NCBI GenBank assembly: GCA_964036195.1
Contig: OZ038451.1
Span: forward strand, 17,632,747-17,696,746
DNA: 64,000 nucleotides
Direction: 5' to 3'
Source: Sphaerolaimus hirsutus
Taxonomy: Eukaryota > Nematoda > Chromadorea > Monhysterida > Sphaerolaimidae
Shown one piece after another: positions 12,888 to 27,500 of this stretch. Made by a program: the position numbers and the translations under genes. Below the pieces are notes generated by a model, which was given only the letters and a program-made list of their open reading frames with translations, was not told the origin of the DNA and ran no database searches. Positions within the stretch are counted from its first letter, which is position 1. Each line of letters opens with the position of its first letter.

Positions 12888-13858
12888 GGCAGCTCGGTTT
12901 ATTGTTTCTGGAACATAAATATTTACGCTGCCCGATTGAATTCACCCCCCCCCCCCCGTTTTGTGGAGATCTGATAATCGGACTGCCCCAATGAATGTCG
13001 GGTAATTGAATTTCGCACCTGAGTACTGCTAAATGAGGCAAACTTCAACTTTTTTTGCGGGAGCAACAATAAATGACAACGTCGAATCGAACTAGGTAAT
13101 TCAAAATGGATGATGCCACATTTGGAAGAACAAATAGAATCCATGTGTAAAAGTTTTTATTGTTGAGTGGTTTACCAATTGCCATTCTTGTGACATTCAA
13201 TTTTCATTTCAGATTAGATTTAGAGTTCGGACAGAGACTGAATTTGATGAAATCCTCGTTATTTATAATTTTTATATGCTTATTTTTAGTATGATCTGGT
13301 GCTAAAGACCTGACGACGATACATAGTCTGGGAAAATATACTATGTGAATATGTAACAAAAATATTCACAATATTGAACACACACACGTAGAAGAAATTG
13401 AATAAAGATACCTAATTATATGAGCATTTTTTCTACCTACCTGATTTGGTATTGTCCTGAATAGTGATGGAATGGCACACTAGTTGACACTTGCGGCGTT
13501 GTAAAAAAATAAATATTACATATTGAGGTGACACACACCAGTTGTTAAACTAGTGTGCGGTATGCCGATGGTGGCACAGCGCGGACACCATTGAAGGTGC
13601 CTCGCCATGGCGCCATTTCTGGCGCTTTTCCAACACAAGTCCTTAATTTGGGCAGTTGCGAATGAAACATGTTACTGTATATCCTTGAATAAGAACCCCC
13701 TCGAATAACACCCCCATGTAGGGCGAGTGAGGAAAAAACAACTACCCCTTGAATAACACCCCCCTGTTGGCCGAGTGAGGAAAAACAACTCCCCCTTAAA
13801 TAATATCCTCACTTGAAAAACTCCCCCTCTGGTGATAGATGAAAAAGACGGAGTAGGC

Positions 13859-14102
13859 CTGATACGCACATCTGCCCGATACGCACATTTGCCCGTTTTT
13901 TTCACTTGACAAAAGGGCTATTTTTCACTGTTTTTTTCACTTGACACATTTTCAAGTGATTTTCAGATATGAGTGAAGTGAAAAAAGTTCACTAATGTCA
14001 TTGCGCAACTTTTGTCACTTTACTCATATCTGAAAATCACTTGAAAAAGTGTCAAGTGAAAAAAACGGGCAAATGTGCGTATCGGGCAGATGTGCGTATC
14101 AG
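13859..14102. repeat. 244-bp near-perfect hairpin
   Basis: The left arm starts CTGATACGCACATCTGCCCG and the right arm ends with its exact complement CGGGCAGATGTGCGTATCAG. Complementarity continues inward through the TTTTTTTCACTTGACA / TGTCAAGTGAAAAAAA region. The high arm identity suggests recent insertion. Confidence 0.8.
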
Positions 14103-14177
14103 TGCACCACCGAAAAAGACGTTGGGTCAATTTAAAAAAAAAAATCAATGAAGTCAGACAGACCTAATAAAGCTACG

Positions 14178-14377
14178 CCAGGGGGCAGTCCCAAGCCCTG
14201 TAAAGTGTAAAGTAAAGTGTCAAATGTAAAGTCAAATGCAAAGTAAAGTGTCAATCAAAACAAAAAAGAAAAGATTTTATTACTGAACTTTGCATGACAA
14301 TTGACAGTTTACTTTGCATTTGACTTTACATTTGACACTTTACTTTACACTTTACAGGGCTTGGGACTGCCCCCTGG
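14178..14377. mobile_element. Family-1 hairpin, symmetric copy
   Basis: It starts CCAGGGGGCAGTCCCAAGCC and ends GGCTTGGGACTGCCCCCTGG. Unlike the copies found in exons, both ends here are the same (GGGGGCAGTCCC) type, so no GTGCCAC end is present. Confidence 0.8.
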
Positions 14378-14811
14378 GCTGCAAACAAAGTGCAATGTGT
14401 GCAACAGAATATTAGCGCATGGCAGCGACAACAGATACAATTTGTAATTCTGACGAGAAAATAACTCCCCCTCCCCCCTTGAAAAACTCCTCCCCCTTGA
14501 ATAACTCCCCCTCAAAAACAATAAAAGAATTTACGGTACATGAAATCCGTTCTCAGCCGGCCATCACCTAAATAGCTGTAAATAGTCAACGACCAATGTC
14601 CACAGACCTTACAATTGAACAGAAGCTCATATTCGATCTGATTTCATAAATCTAAAAGTTATCCTTGTCCAATCATATTGCATTCCTTTACTGTCTGTAA
14701 TATTCACGCAACTTTATTAGGTACCTAATCAGAATAAGGTAACATCGTTTGTAATAGGCCGATGAGTTGAAACTGTCGCGATCAGAGTAAATCGACACAC
14801 AAATCAAAAAC

Positions 14812-15147
14812 TACCGTATTTGCTTGAATAGTACCCCCCCCCTTGAATAATTCCCCCCTCGAATAATCCCCCCTGTAAGACGAGTGAGGAAATAATAATT
14901 CCCCCCCTCGAATAATCCCCCCCTTTATAGATTTGATTTATTTGTTATACTTAATTTGAACAAAAATGACACGTTATTATCTGTATAAGGCATATTTCGT
15001 GGAATGAGTTGATGGAAACATGCTTGAAAATTTTGACGAAATAATAATTCCCCCCCTTGAATAATTCCCCCCCTCGAATAGTTCCCCCCTCAAAAATGTC
15101 TGACGAAATAATAATCCCCCGGGGGGATTATTCAAGCTAATACGGTA
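14812..15147. mobile_element. TACCGTA-family C-run MITE
   Basis: The left end is TACCGTATTTGCTTGAATAG and the right end GGATTATTCAAGCTAATACG-GTA. It lies about 150 bp upstream of the LIM gene start. Confidence 0.85.
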
Positions 15148-15294
15148 TTTCCCACAAAACACACTAGCAATTCAATTCCCCCAGACTCTGCACAAAGCCG
15201 CCACAAAAGACACCACATTCAAACAACAACACACCACTCAAAATCACATCACCCAAAAAAATCACCCTCAAAAACTCCCCCCCCCCCTTTCTTC

Positions 15295-17302
15295 ATGGCG
15301 GCCCAATCCGATCAAGTATGTCAAGCGTGCAATAGCCCCGTGCTGAAGCAGGACCGCTGGGTAACTATCAACCGGCTGGTGTACCACGAGCGCTGCTTCA
15401 AGTGCGCCAAGTGCGGCAAGACCATGAGCATGCACTCGTACGCGGACAACCCCGAGCATAAGGTCGGCGGGGGAACGAGGCAGTGGGTAAAAATGAGGGT
15501 TTGTCGTTTTCTCTACCCATCGCGAGTTCGATCGTTCGCGAGTCCGCTGACATTTTTGCAGTCGTTTTGAGTCGTTTTTGAGTTGTTTTTGCTTTTTATG
15601 CGTCGCATCAATTTTTCGTTTTACGTTTTCTGTACTTGCATACTTACAGAATGTACACGCGCGTAAAAGTGAGTACGAGTACTTTTTCTGCAGGAAACGT
15701 ATTTACTCAGTACTCGAGTACCGTATTTCTTATAATAGAAGAGCGCCGTTCTATATTTTTCGTCAACATTTTTACCTGCCGTTCTATTAGAGGTGCCATT
15801 CTATTGGAGACTGCCGTTCTATTTTTTCACCAATGTTTTTCAGACATTTTTCATAAGAACTAAGTGTTTTCATGAAAAATGAACAATATTTTTCTATCAG
15901 AGCATCACTTCAAACAAAACCAAATGTGAAAATAACCCTGAATCATATACCGTATTACCTCGAATTATCCCCCCCTTGAATTAACCCCCCCCTCGAATTA
16001 ACCCCCCCCCCCCCCTCAAAATGGGCTGGGGAAATAATAAACCCCCCCTCGAAATACCCCCCCCCCTTCGGAATGATGTACGTCATGTACATAATAAATA
16101 CGTCATGTATGCAATGTACATGATGTATATTACTGTTAATTTGCATTGCAGCTACATATATACTAGTTTGTGTAGCTATCTACGTTTTTATGTCCAAATA
16201 TATCCTGTTTGGACACATTTATTACCTATTTTGGGTACGCAAATGCCTACTATTTACTACGATACTTACGAAAATTTCTGACGAAATAATAATAAAAAAC
16301 CCTCGAATAACCCCCCCTCGAATTGACCCCCCTCAAATTTTGCTGGCGAAATAATAAACCCCATGGGGGTATTTCGAGGTAATACGGTAGTTCTAAACAC
16401 CTTGGATGTTCTCACCACCCATTTTTCTAATATTTGTGTGTTCTGACAATCTTCCAATCTAAGAACTACCTACTGTTCTATTGGAGGTGCCGTTCTATTG
16501 GAGGCTGCCGTTCTATTAATTTCGTGAGAGCAAAAAAGTGCCAAAACATGCCGTTCTATTGGATGTGCTGTTCTATTGGAGGTATGCCGTTCTATTAGAA
16601 GAAATACGGTATAAGTATTTGTCAAGTAAACATAAAGAAGTACGTTTTAAGAACTACCTACCTGTTTATGCACGCAGCTGATGTGCGCCACGTGTCACTT
16701 CGGCGGGCGGCCGGCGCGGGTGTTCTCGGCGAGCATCTACGGCGCGGGCGCCACGTCGCAGATGAGCGCGGCGTCGAGCATGGGCCAGGGCAGGTGCGCC
16801 AGGTGCGACTCGCCCGCCAACGCGGTGCTAGCCCCCGTGCTCGGCAAGGGCAACCTCTACTGCTTCAAGTGCGCAAGCGTTCGCTTTTTGAGCTTCACAT
16901 TTTTGACAACTGCGTAAATATGTGTGTGCGACTATGTCGCACGGTAAACCGAAATTTTTGTTCAGCGTTCAAACGTTTTGCGACTTGTCAAAACGAAACG
17001 AGAGTGTCTTGCTGATAGAACATATTTACGAGGTCTAACATCCGACAGGTTATCATAAGCATGCCATTGTGCATTTGAACTCAGTTGCTTCGCGTGCAAG
17101 AACTGCGCCCTGCCCATCGACCGGCACCACTGCTTCGAGCTGCTCGACGAGCTCTACTGCACCGACTGCGAGGTGAGACTGAACACCTACACAATGTTGA
17201 CAGGTGAAGATGATGCGATTGCGCTTGTCTTCACAGGTGGTCTATTCCAATCGGCGTTACCTGCTGTCGAAAATGGGATCGGGTCCCGTGGTGCCGCTGT
17301 GA
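15295..17302 (+). CDS. Two-LIM-domain protein, 170 aa, four exons
   Basis: Exons 15295-15462, 16678-16868, 17085-17172 and 17237-17302 join in phase 0/2/0 to give 170 residues. LIM1 has all eight zinc ligands: C9, C12, H31, C34, C37, C40, C59, C62. A Gly/Ala/Ser-rich linker follows, and then LIM2, where the ligand normally His is a Cys (C-F-N-C-F-A-C-K-N-C across the exon 2/3 junction) and the last pair is CTDC. LIM domains are protein-interaction modules, and small LIM-only proteins act in the cytoskeleton or nucleus. I do not recognise an orthologue. The first intron (1.2 kb) holds nested MITEs. A polyadenylation signal AATAAA lies at 17368-17373. The start ATG follows a C-rich tract and begins the only frame that includes LIM1. 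Confidence 0.85.
15719..16611. mobile_element. 'CCGTTCTATT' TIR element with a nested TACCGTA MITE
   Basis: The left end is TACCGTATTTCTTATAATAG and the right end CTATTAGAAGAAATACGGTA. GCCGTTCTATTGGAGGTGCC-type motifs repeat inside both halves. A TACCGTA C-run MITE (15948-16389, with TACCGTATTACCTCGAATTA at its left end) is inserted in the middle. The whole lies within LIM intron 1. Confidence 0.8.
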
Positions 17303-17452
17303 AACTGTAACATGAAGTGAGTGAACGTGAAGTGCAGGGACATTTTATGATGCCCGAGTGGTATGAAAATAAATGTTATAACAGTTTAAATATGTGAACT
17401 TGGAGTGACGGAAATAGCCAAACCCTTTTATTGTATTTATTTACAAACCATT

Positions 17453-17906
17453 TACCGTATTTCCTCGAAATACCCCCGGGGGGTTTATTGTTTCATAGTG
17501 AGAATTTTGAGGGGGGGTTAAACGAGGGGGGGGGGGGTATTTCGAGGGGGGGGTTTATTATTTCGCCAGAAATTTTTTTAACACCAAGTACTAAATTGTC
17601 CTCTGAAACGTACGCAGATGTCGAAAATGCAACAAAAATCGCCATTTATAAGACTCTAAAGACTTGTATAAGTGTGTAGACGTATAACCACTGTTCTCAC
17701 ATAACAGAGTCATCGTTTTTAACGTGTGTTTTGCATTACCCAGATGACAAACCGCAGCCTTTGTCATTTACGTGCTCTATACACTAAGTTTGGGGGGGGG
17801 TATTTCGAGGGGGGGGTTTATAAGTTCATAGTGTCCATTTTGAGGGGGGGTATTTCGAGGGGGGGGGGTATTTCGAGGGGGGGGGGTATTTCGAGGAAAT
17901 ACGGTA
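17453..17906. mobile_element. TACCGTA-family C-run MITE
   Basis: The left end is TACCGTATTTCCTCGAAATA and the right end TATTTCGAGGAAATACGGTA. Internal GGGGGGTATTTCGAGGGG blocks are repeated near the right end. The position is about 150 bp past the LIM stop codon, just after its polyadenylation signal. Confidence 0.85.
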
Positions 17907-18265
17907 TGTACAATTTTATTACAATACATATTTACAATACATAAATTTTACAATATGGTACAATAAACAAATAGTACAAATTTATGTATTGTAAATAGTA
18001 AATAAACGCAAACAATTATTATACTAAGGTAATTTAATAGATTATGTTGACGAATTAATGGCGAAACGACAGACTATACTTTTTGCGAGTTGAAAAAAAT
18101 ACGTACATTTACATATACCTACTTATTTAAAAAGTTCAGTAATTCAAAACTCTGCTTATTTGTAGTCAAGTTAGATTCCGGTATCCAGTTTGCATTCGTT
18201 TGTCGAGAAGTCACGTTTTATAAACCCCGCCTTCTCGATAAACCGTTGACGTGTCATCAACGCTC

Positions 18266-19250
18266 ATCGTATAGAGTGTGCTGCATTACACATACAAGCC
18301 CATATCACAGTATGTCTCATTACACATGCCGCAGTGCCCATTTCACAGTTTGTCTCTTTACACATGCCCGCGAGTGCAGATCACATGTCGCGTGTGCAAT
18401 ACACATACACGCGCGCAGTGTTGTGGAAATGCGTGTGCGCGCGTAATTGCATGTATTTATCTATATGTGATTGTATATTTTCTGTGCCCGCATGATCAAC
18501 ATTCATGGTTATCAATTATTCAAAGTTATCAATAGACAATCTCTAAAAAAAAATAGTATAGAAATGTTAATTTGATTAGTTTTAGTATAAAAAATTATAA
18601 TTTTACCGTAATAAACTTCCCATTTTGAATAATACCTCAGTGTAAATAGGTAACAAGTTGATAATTCCAATGAAAAAATTGCATCCCAAGGGAATTTTTC
18701 AAGGTAACATAACAAGTGAGTAAAAATGTAGTTAATCTACAAATAAAAATCGCTAATATTTTCAACAAACTGAAAACCTTCTCACTGTTGCCAAATTCAA
18801 CATCAAATGACAAACTAAACAAGAAATACAATGTTATATGTTAGTTAAAATGGTAGCAAATTTCCAACAAAAATGGCATAAAATTTGAAATTCATACAAC
18901 AAAAAATAGTAATCACCAAAATCCACAGAAAATATAAACACATTCAGGAATCTAAAAAATACCACATTTCCTCAAATTTCCTCCCTTGAATTAAACCCCC
19001 CCCCCCCCCGAAAAGAACCCAGGTCTGAGTGACCTGAGGAAGCAATAACCTCCGAAATAACAGCACATGCGACATTTCCACAACACCGCGCGGTGTATGT
19101 GTATTGCACATGCGACATGTGATCTGCCCTCGCGGGCATGTGTAAAGAGACAAACTGTGAAATGGGCATTGCGGCATGTGTAATGAGACATACTGTGATA
19201 TGGGATGTATGTTAAATGGGATCCACCCATCGTATAGCAGGCGGGGCAAA
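18266..19250. repeat. Inverted repeat pair, arms ~175 bp
   Basis: The left arm (about 18266-18440) contains TATCACAGTATGTCTCATTA and CACAGTTTGTCTCTTTACAC. The right arm (about 19065-19240) carries the same in complement (TAATGAGACATACTGTGATA, GTGTAAAGAGACAAACTGTG). The AT-rich spacer is about 620 bp. It is probably a TIR or foldback element of unknown class. Confidence 0.7.
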
Positions 19251-20204
19251 AGTTCCAATTATCCCGAAAGATAAAAAAATAAAAAATAGAATGTGATGTA
19301 TTGATTGAATTCCTCTAATTTTGTGAATTGAGGTGTAACTTGATTTTTTATATCAGTTTTTAATACCCTCCACTTCACAGACATAAGAAATCAAACCGAC
19401 GCCCCGTGTTTTCCCATTTATTAAAAAAACGTTCGCCGCAATGCATTTCACTTCAATGTTTCCCGGCGCGACGCGACGGCTCTCGCCCTTTTAAAATTCG
19501 CATTTTCACTTTTTCCCGCAAAATAACGCCGAATTGAACTTTGGCCGCGCCGAGGCCATTACACTGGGCTCTCAACTGCGGCCGCGGCGGTGACCAGTGT
19601 TAAAAGCGAGTTCCCGGAATCGGGCCCATGTTTGCACTTTGCATTTGCCGGGCTCGCCTGCGCCCGTCTGGTTGGTTTGGTTGATGGTAAAATGCTATTT
19701 GCTTACCTTGCATAATTTACCGTGTTTATTGCCACTCGGGTGTGCATAATTCATGGAATTCGCTCTGCAAGGTGCAACCCACTGCCCGGACTGGTTTGCT
19801 TAAGATGTTGTTCTGCTACGGTTCTGAGAATTGTGCCGCTGCGCAAAAGCATTACATATGTGTTTACGTATGGTAGCTTATGCGGCGAAATTGTTTTGTC
19901 TCACTCTGAAAGTTATCTACCTATTTTTTTGGCGGTCACGCCCACGCGTCGCGAACTTTCTCGACGCTGGCTAAAGATTTTTGAATTTTGAACCCCATTT
20001 CACATTCAAAACAAGTCATCAAAATAACACAAAAGTGCGGCCCCGGTGCGCATCGCGTATTCGAATTTGAACTTGTGCATGATTCACGGGTGGGGCGGCG
20101 GGCGCATGCATACATACGTACACGGGGCGGCCGTTATTTTCGCCCTGGTGACTAAGTGTTATTGCCGCCGATGCGTCACTGGCTGCACAGAGCAGCATCG
20201 GGGG

Positions 20205-20211
20205 TATAAAT
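20205..20211 (+). promoter_or_regulatory. Candidate TATA box of the actin gene
   Basis: TATAAAT lies in GGGGTATAAATGGCGCGG, in a GC-rich context unlike the surrounding repeats, 850 bp upstream of the actin ATG. A leader intron is plausible (possible donor AAAG|GTATTT at 20303-20304). A single TATAAA could occur by chance. Confidence 0.45.
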
Positions 20212-20988
20212 GGCGCGGTCATCGTATTTCTCGGTACTGATAAAATCGCGTTTGCATGAACCGGACAGGAATGTTCTCTGCAAACATCTTCATTAGAAGA
20301 AAGGTATTTGTGTCAGCCTTTTTTCCGCCCGCGGAGAATCGCGCTGCATTTTTTTGCATTTCCAATCCGGTACTGGATGCATTCGTCCATTCATCTCGAA
20401 CCATTTCCCTTGACAATTCCCATAAAAAAACAGCCCAATTCCCCGGCAATGCGAGCACGGCGGCGTTCCGCATGCGCGGCAGCGCGGCGGCCGCCGCCGC
20501 GGCACCCCCCCCCCCCCTTGCCCAGTTCCAGGAATCGACTGCCCCCCCCCCCAGTGGCAGCGCACAGTGTTACAGCGGCGGCGCTGATTCAGCGGCGCGG
20601 CGCGGCGCCCAGTTCTTGGAATTGGCAGAGGGTGGCGCCGTGCCGCCCCGTATAAGAGGTGCCACTCTGCTCCGATGTTGGTTATTTCCACGCCGCCTTG
20701 TTTCTTTTGATGGTGCGAACTTGCGGCTTGCTTCCATTGTGAGACGGTTTATTTCGAACTGGCTGGGTTATTTGAATTTTCAAGGTCGTTCCGACGCGTT
20801 CGCATTTCGCCGCGCCCGTCTGTTCATTTATTTGCCTTTCATTTCATCCAGCGCACTCTTTTCCCCATGAAAATTGAGCTCAGCGCGAGGCCGCATTTAC
20901 TTTCCCCGCTGGCAATTTAAAAACAACATCAGTGAAAGCCTATCGCCACAAACAAACTCACCTACCCCAAATCCATCCAGGACTCTAA

Positions 20989-23732
<2,744 letters not shown>

Positions 23733-24523
23733 GCGGTAGGGTTTGTTCGGTACCCTTGTGCAATCGGTGCCCGCGTGTAGAGTGATTTATGCAGTGGGTG
23801 ATTTTGGTTTGGGTCAAGTGAGCAGTGTGTATTTAGTTATGTACAAATGAGTCATGTAATCGTGAGGGGTTTAGGTCTGATTAATTGCCGCCGCTGCTCA
23901 CGTGACTTTTTTGAGACGCACGACAGTCAGCTGAGTCATGCGTGTGACGCATCGCCGAGAAACAATTTGTTTTTAATTGTTTGGAATTGTATGGCTGGCT
24001 GTTTGTCGTGCGTCATATTGCGTTTGATTCTTGTGTGCACATTTTGTGCTTATCTCATCGGCATGTTTTGTCTTTTTTGCTGCTTGCATTTCCTTGTTTT
24101 GTTTAGGGGTGGACTGAATTGCCCCCCCCCCCGCGTATAGCACTTTGTCAGCCACCCGGATTTCAAGTCTGCTTTGATGCATAAAATTCTCCAGCAGGTT
24201 TTTCTCGTTTTCAATGCTTTCGATTATTCTTTGTGAATGAACATTCTGATTTTTGTTCTTTTTTCGTAATTATTGGTATGTATGTATCATGCATATTTAA
24301 ATGGTATTCCTGTGTAAGCGTGACTAGCCTGCAATATCGTAATGGTATGTTTTTAGGGTGTGTCATTCGAACACCACATTCCTTCATGACATTTGCACTT
24401 GAGCTTTTCGTGGATACAAAAGTTTTATCCTCTTTATACGTACTACCGTATCGACGCATTTAATTGCAGTATTTATAAATATCACTCAATGATAAACCAT
24501 GAACTCAAAAAATGAAAAAATAA
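23733..24523. other. Intergenic region between convergent actin and MFS copy A
   Basis: This is the 3' flank of two convergent genes. I see no TIR element with both ends and no coding sequence. No clear AATAAA follows the actin stop within this interval, so the polyadenylation site is not located. Confidence 0.5.
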
Positions 24524-27500
24524 TTAAAACCTATACATTTTTCCGTTTTTGTAGCTGATGTATTTGCCGGGTTTGGGCACGGCTTTCCTGTCGAGCGGCA
24601 CCATGTACTTGTAGAAGAGAACCATGGCCGCCACGGCCACTATCTGCAACACGATTTCCATGGTCCACGCCAACTTTGGGCCGTATTGCTTGAATAGGGC
24701 CGTTATGGCCAGGGGGCCGATTGTGCGCGCCAGACTGCCCATGAGCACGATGATGCCTTGCATGGTCCCCTGGGTGTGGGGATGGGTGGTTGCCGCCGCG
24801 GGCGTTTGACACTTGAGTTACACACTTGTTGGCGTGCGCGTTTTTTCACCCGTGGACTCAAGACCAAGTTAAAGCTCGCACTGAAACGTAAAATTGAACT
24901 TCACCGTAATTGATATCATTTGAACTGGTATTTAGAGTTAAAATTTGGCGTGAAGCAAGCGGTAGGCATTCTGTTCATCGCCTAACAAAATTAGCACGAG
25001 TAGCGCGTGCTTTCTGGAGGTGCAGATTTTTCGGTGATTTCAACGTCAACCAATCAATTAAATTGAAGCTTTATTCTAAAAGTTAACAAGCCCAGAAAAT
25101 GCGATTTTGAGTAAATCGCATTGTAAGTTTCGTTTCCTAAACACTGCCCATGCTGCGTGTCCAATAGTGCTCGCTCACGCTCACCGTAAAGTTACAAATG
25201 TTGATAACTAAAAGTCAGATTTTCAGCCCCTGCTCCCAACACATGTGAAAAATTGAGTTATAGAAAAATCAATATCTCCAGAAAGCATGTGCCTTTCATG
25301 CTGATTTTTTTGGACGATGAACACAATGTTCTACTCAGGGATGGCCGAAAAATGTTTTTATTCAACGACAGGGTTTTTTTATTAAAATAAAACCGTTTTT
25401 TTTCAAAAGCTCCCAGATATGGTTATGAGTCAACATATACAGGTATATCAGACAGGTGACAGTACTTTGTGGTGTTATATTTAGCCATATAATGGCTGTG
25501 GAGCCATGGAATATCATTATAAGTGGTGACTTCTGTCAAAAATATCCGTTTTATGTCGACTTATTACATATATCGGCTTTTGTCGAATGTTTGAGACTTC
25601 AAGTGAAGTTAGCCTTGGATGAAGTGTTTAAATTAAGTTACAATAGAAGGCAAATTCATAAGAAGAGATTTTTCACACTGTACAAGTATATGGAGGCACA
25701 TTGACTGGATATTATATACTTCACTAACATATCACAGCTTATTATGGCAGAATAGCATGAACAAATGGAAGCTTTTACACTAAAAATGTTGCAAAATCAA
25801 TGAAAACAACCACTAAAGTAATGTGCATGTGAAATTGCGCGCTTGCGCGCAAAAAAATGCAAAATACCTAGTGCTTACTACAAAAAATTTTGGTCAAGGT
25901 TTTGGTTTCGATGGTCGGGTTTTTTTAAAAAAATAAAACGTTTTACAAAAAAAACCTTTGAAAAAAAACCTTGGCCATCATTAGTTCGCCTTGCTGTGTG
26001 ACAAATTTTCACCAAACCATCACAATCTTTCCTACTGTAGTAGTTGATTGAACTTACGGGCCATGCTTCACCCACATCCAAACTCATCACACATCTAGAC
26101 AGACCGCACATCTAATTCTACCCATCCCACATCTAGGCCCATCGCACATCTAAACCCCCCATAGATTTGGGATGGGCTTAGGTATGTGATGTGGTTAGAT
26201 GTGTGATGGACTGGGGATTAGCGGCATGTTAATACAACTAAAGTGATTAGCATGTTATTTCACCTGACTACAGTGGGCAGCAAACACAAGCATAGATGCC
26301 TTTGTGTTTGCCTCCCACCTGAAGAAGGAGCAGGCCACTTATTGTGTTTGCTTGAATAGTTCCCCCCTTGAATAATTCCCCCTCGAATAATCCCCCCTGT
26401 AAGACAAGTGAGGAAATAATAATCCCCCCTTTAAAGATTTGATTAACTTGTTATACCTAATTTGGCATGTTATTGTGTTTAAAAGGCATATTTTGTGAAA
26501 TGAGTTGATGGAAACATTTGGAAATTTTGACAAAATAATAATTCCCCACCCTTGAAAAATTCCCCTCCTCGAAAAGTTCCCCCCTCAAAAATGTCTGACG
26601 AAATAATAAACCCCCAGCGGGATTATTCAAATAAACCACAAATCGAGCAGTGTAATGTAAACCATAATTTCTGGCTTCAAAGCGAGTGGCTGCAAAATGT
26701 ATGCCACAACTGGGATATGAGCAATTTGTTATTATAGCGCCAGCGCTGGCGCCATGGCACCGCACCATTCGGGGGGCACAATTATCAATTAACATGCATG
26801 TGTGCTGTTGAGCTCCAATTATTAATTACTGTGTGTGTGCAGACACATTGGGGGGGGGTGCATGTCAATCACAAAATTGAGCTTATTTGTGCACTGTGAC
26901 ACCATGTTCAGGATTGGTATGCATCTCTGTTGTTGTTGAATTTTTCTGCATCTGATTGTCTGACTATGTCACAAGCAATAAATATCTAGATGATATAATT
27001 CTAAAAAGTGTTTGGCAAAATAATAGACCCCCCTTGAATAAGCCCCCTTAAGTTAACACTTGAAAATTTTCTGACAAAATGATAAACCGCTTGGGGATAT
27101 TCATGATAAGATTTGTGGCTAGAGTCACCATAAGATAAACATGATTCAGAACATTGCTCTTCTATAAATTCTTCCGTGATGTAGAATTTTCCATCTACAG
27201 GCTGAAAAAGTGAATGTCCATGTTGGTGCCATTGTTTCTGGTGCCCTTTGGGGCCCAGCGCCATTTTTCAGATGGTGCTGTGGTGCCATTGGCACCTGGC
27301 GCCATTTTCTCTGACACCCTTTGACGCCTGGCACCAGTCTTTTGAATGGCACCATTGGCGCCTGGTGCCATTTTTCTTGGCACTTTTCTATTACTAGTGT
27401 GCACTAACTCATATCAACACGGGTCTGTCATTTGATGCAAAGTCACGTGGAGCACTTCGGGAGGAGGTAAATTGAAGTCGTGTGTTTGCCGACACATCCA

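Larger units (their letters stand above)
13673..14538. mobile_element. Nested composite: TACCGTA MITE carrying two inserted hairpins
   Basis: The outer element begins TACTGTATATCCTTGAATAA and ends GAATTTACGGTA at 14538, with C-run blocks inside each end. Within it lie a 244-bp near-perfect hairpin (13859-14102) and a family-1 hairpin (14178-14377). The insertion order is therefore outer first, hairpins later. Confidence 0.65.
12372..15294. other. Intergenic region filled with hairpin and MITE elements
   Basis: I see no coding sequence I can support here. It holds a family-2 hairpin (12649-12887), a decayed element around 13480-13560 with CACACTAGTTGACA / AACTAGTGTGCGG ends, a nested composite (13673-14538) and a TACCGTA MITE (14812-15147). 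The C-run at 12944-12957 is a homopolymer tract. A promoter for the LIM gene is not recognisable. Confidence 0.6.

Noticed and set aside
17795..17905. Regularly spaced G-run/TATTTCGAGG repeats resembling a CRISPR-like array
   Set aside because: They are sub-terminal blocks of a MITE, have no constant-length spacers, and the DNA is eukaryotic.
19918..19935. Possible CArG (serum response) box upstream of actin
   Set aside because: CC and GG flank nine A/T bases instead of six, so it does not fit CC(A/T)6GG.
20256..20870. 204-codon plus-strand ORF upstream of actin
   Set aside because: Alanine/proline-rich low-complexity sequence over a GC-rich 5' flank, with overlapping open frames on the other strand as well. 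No splice or domain support.
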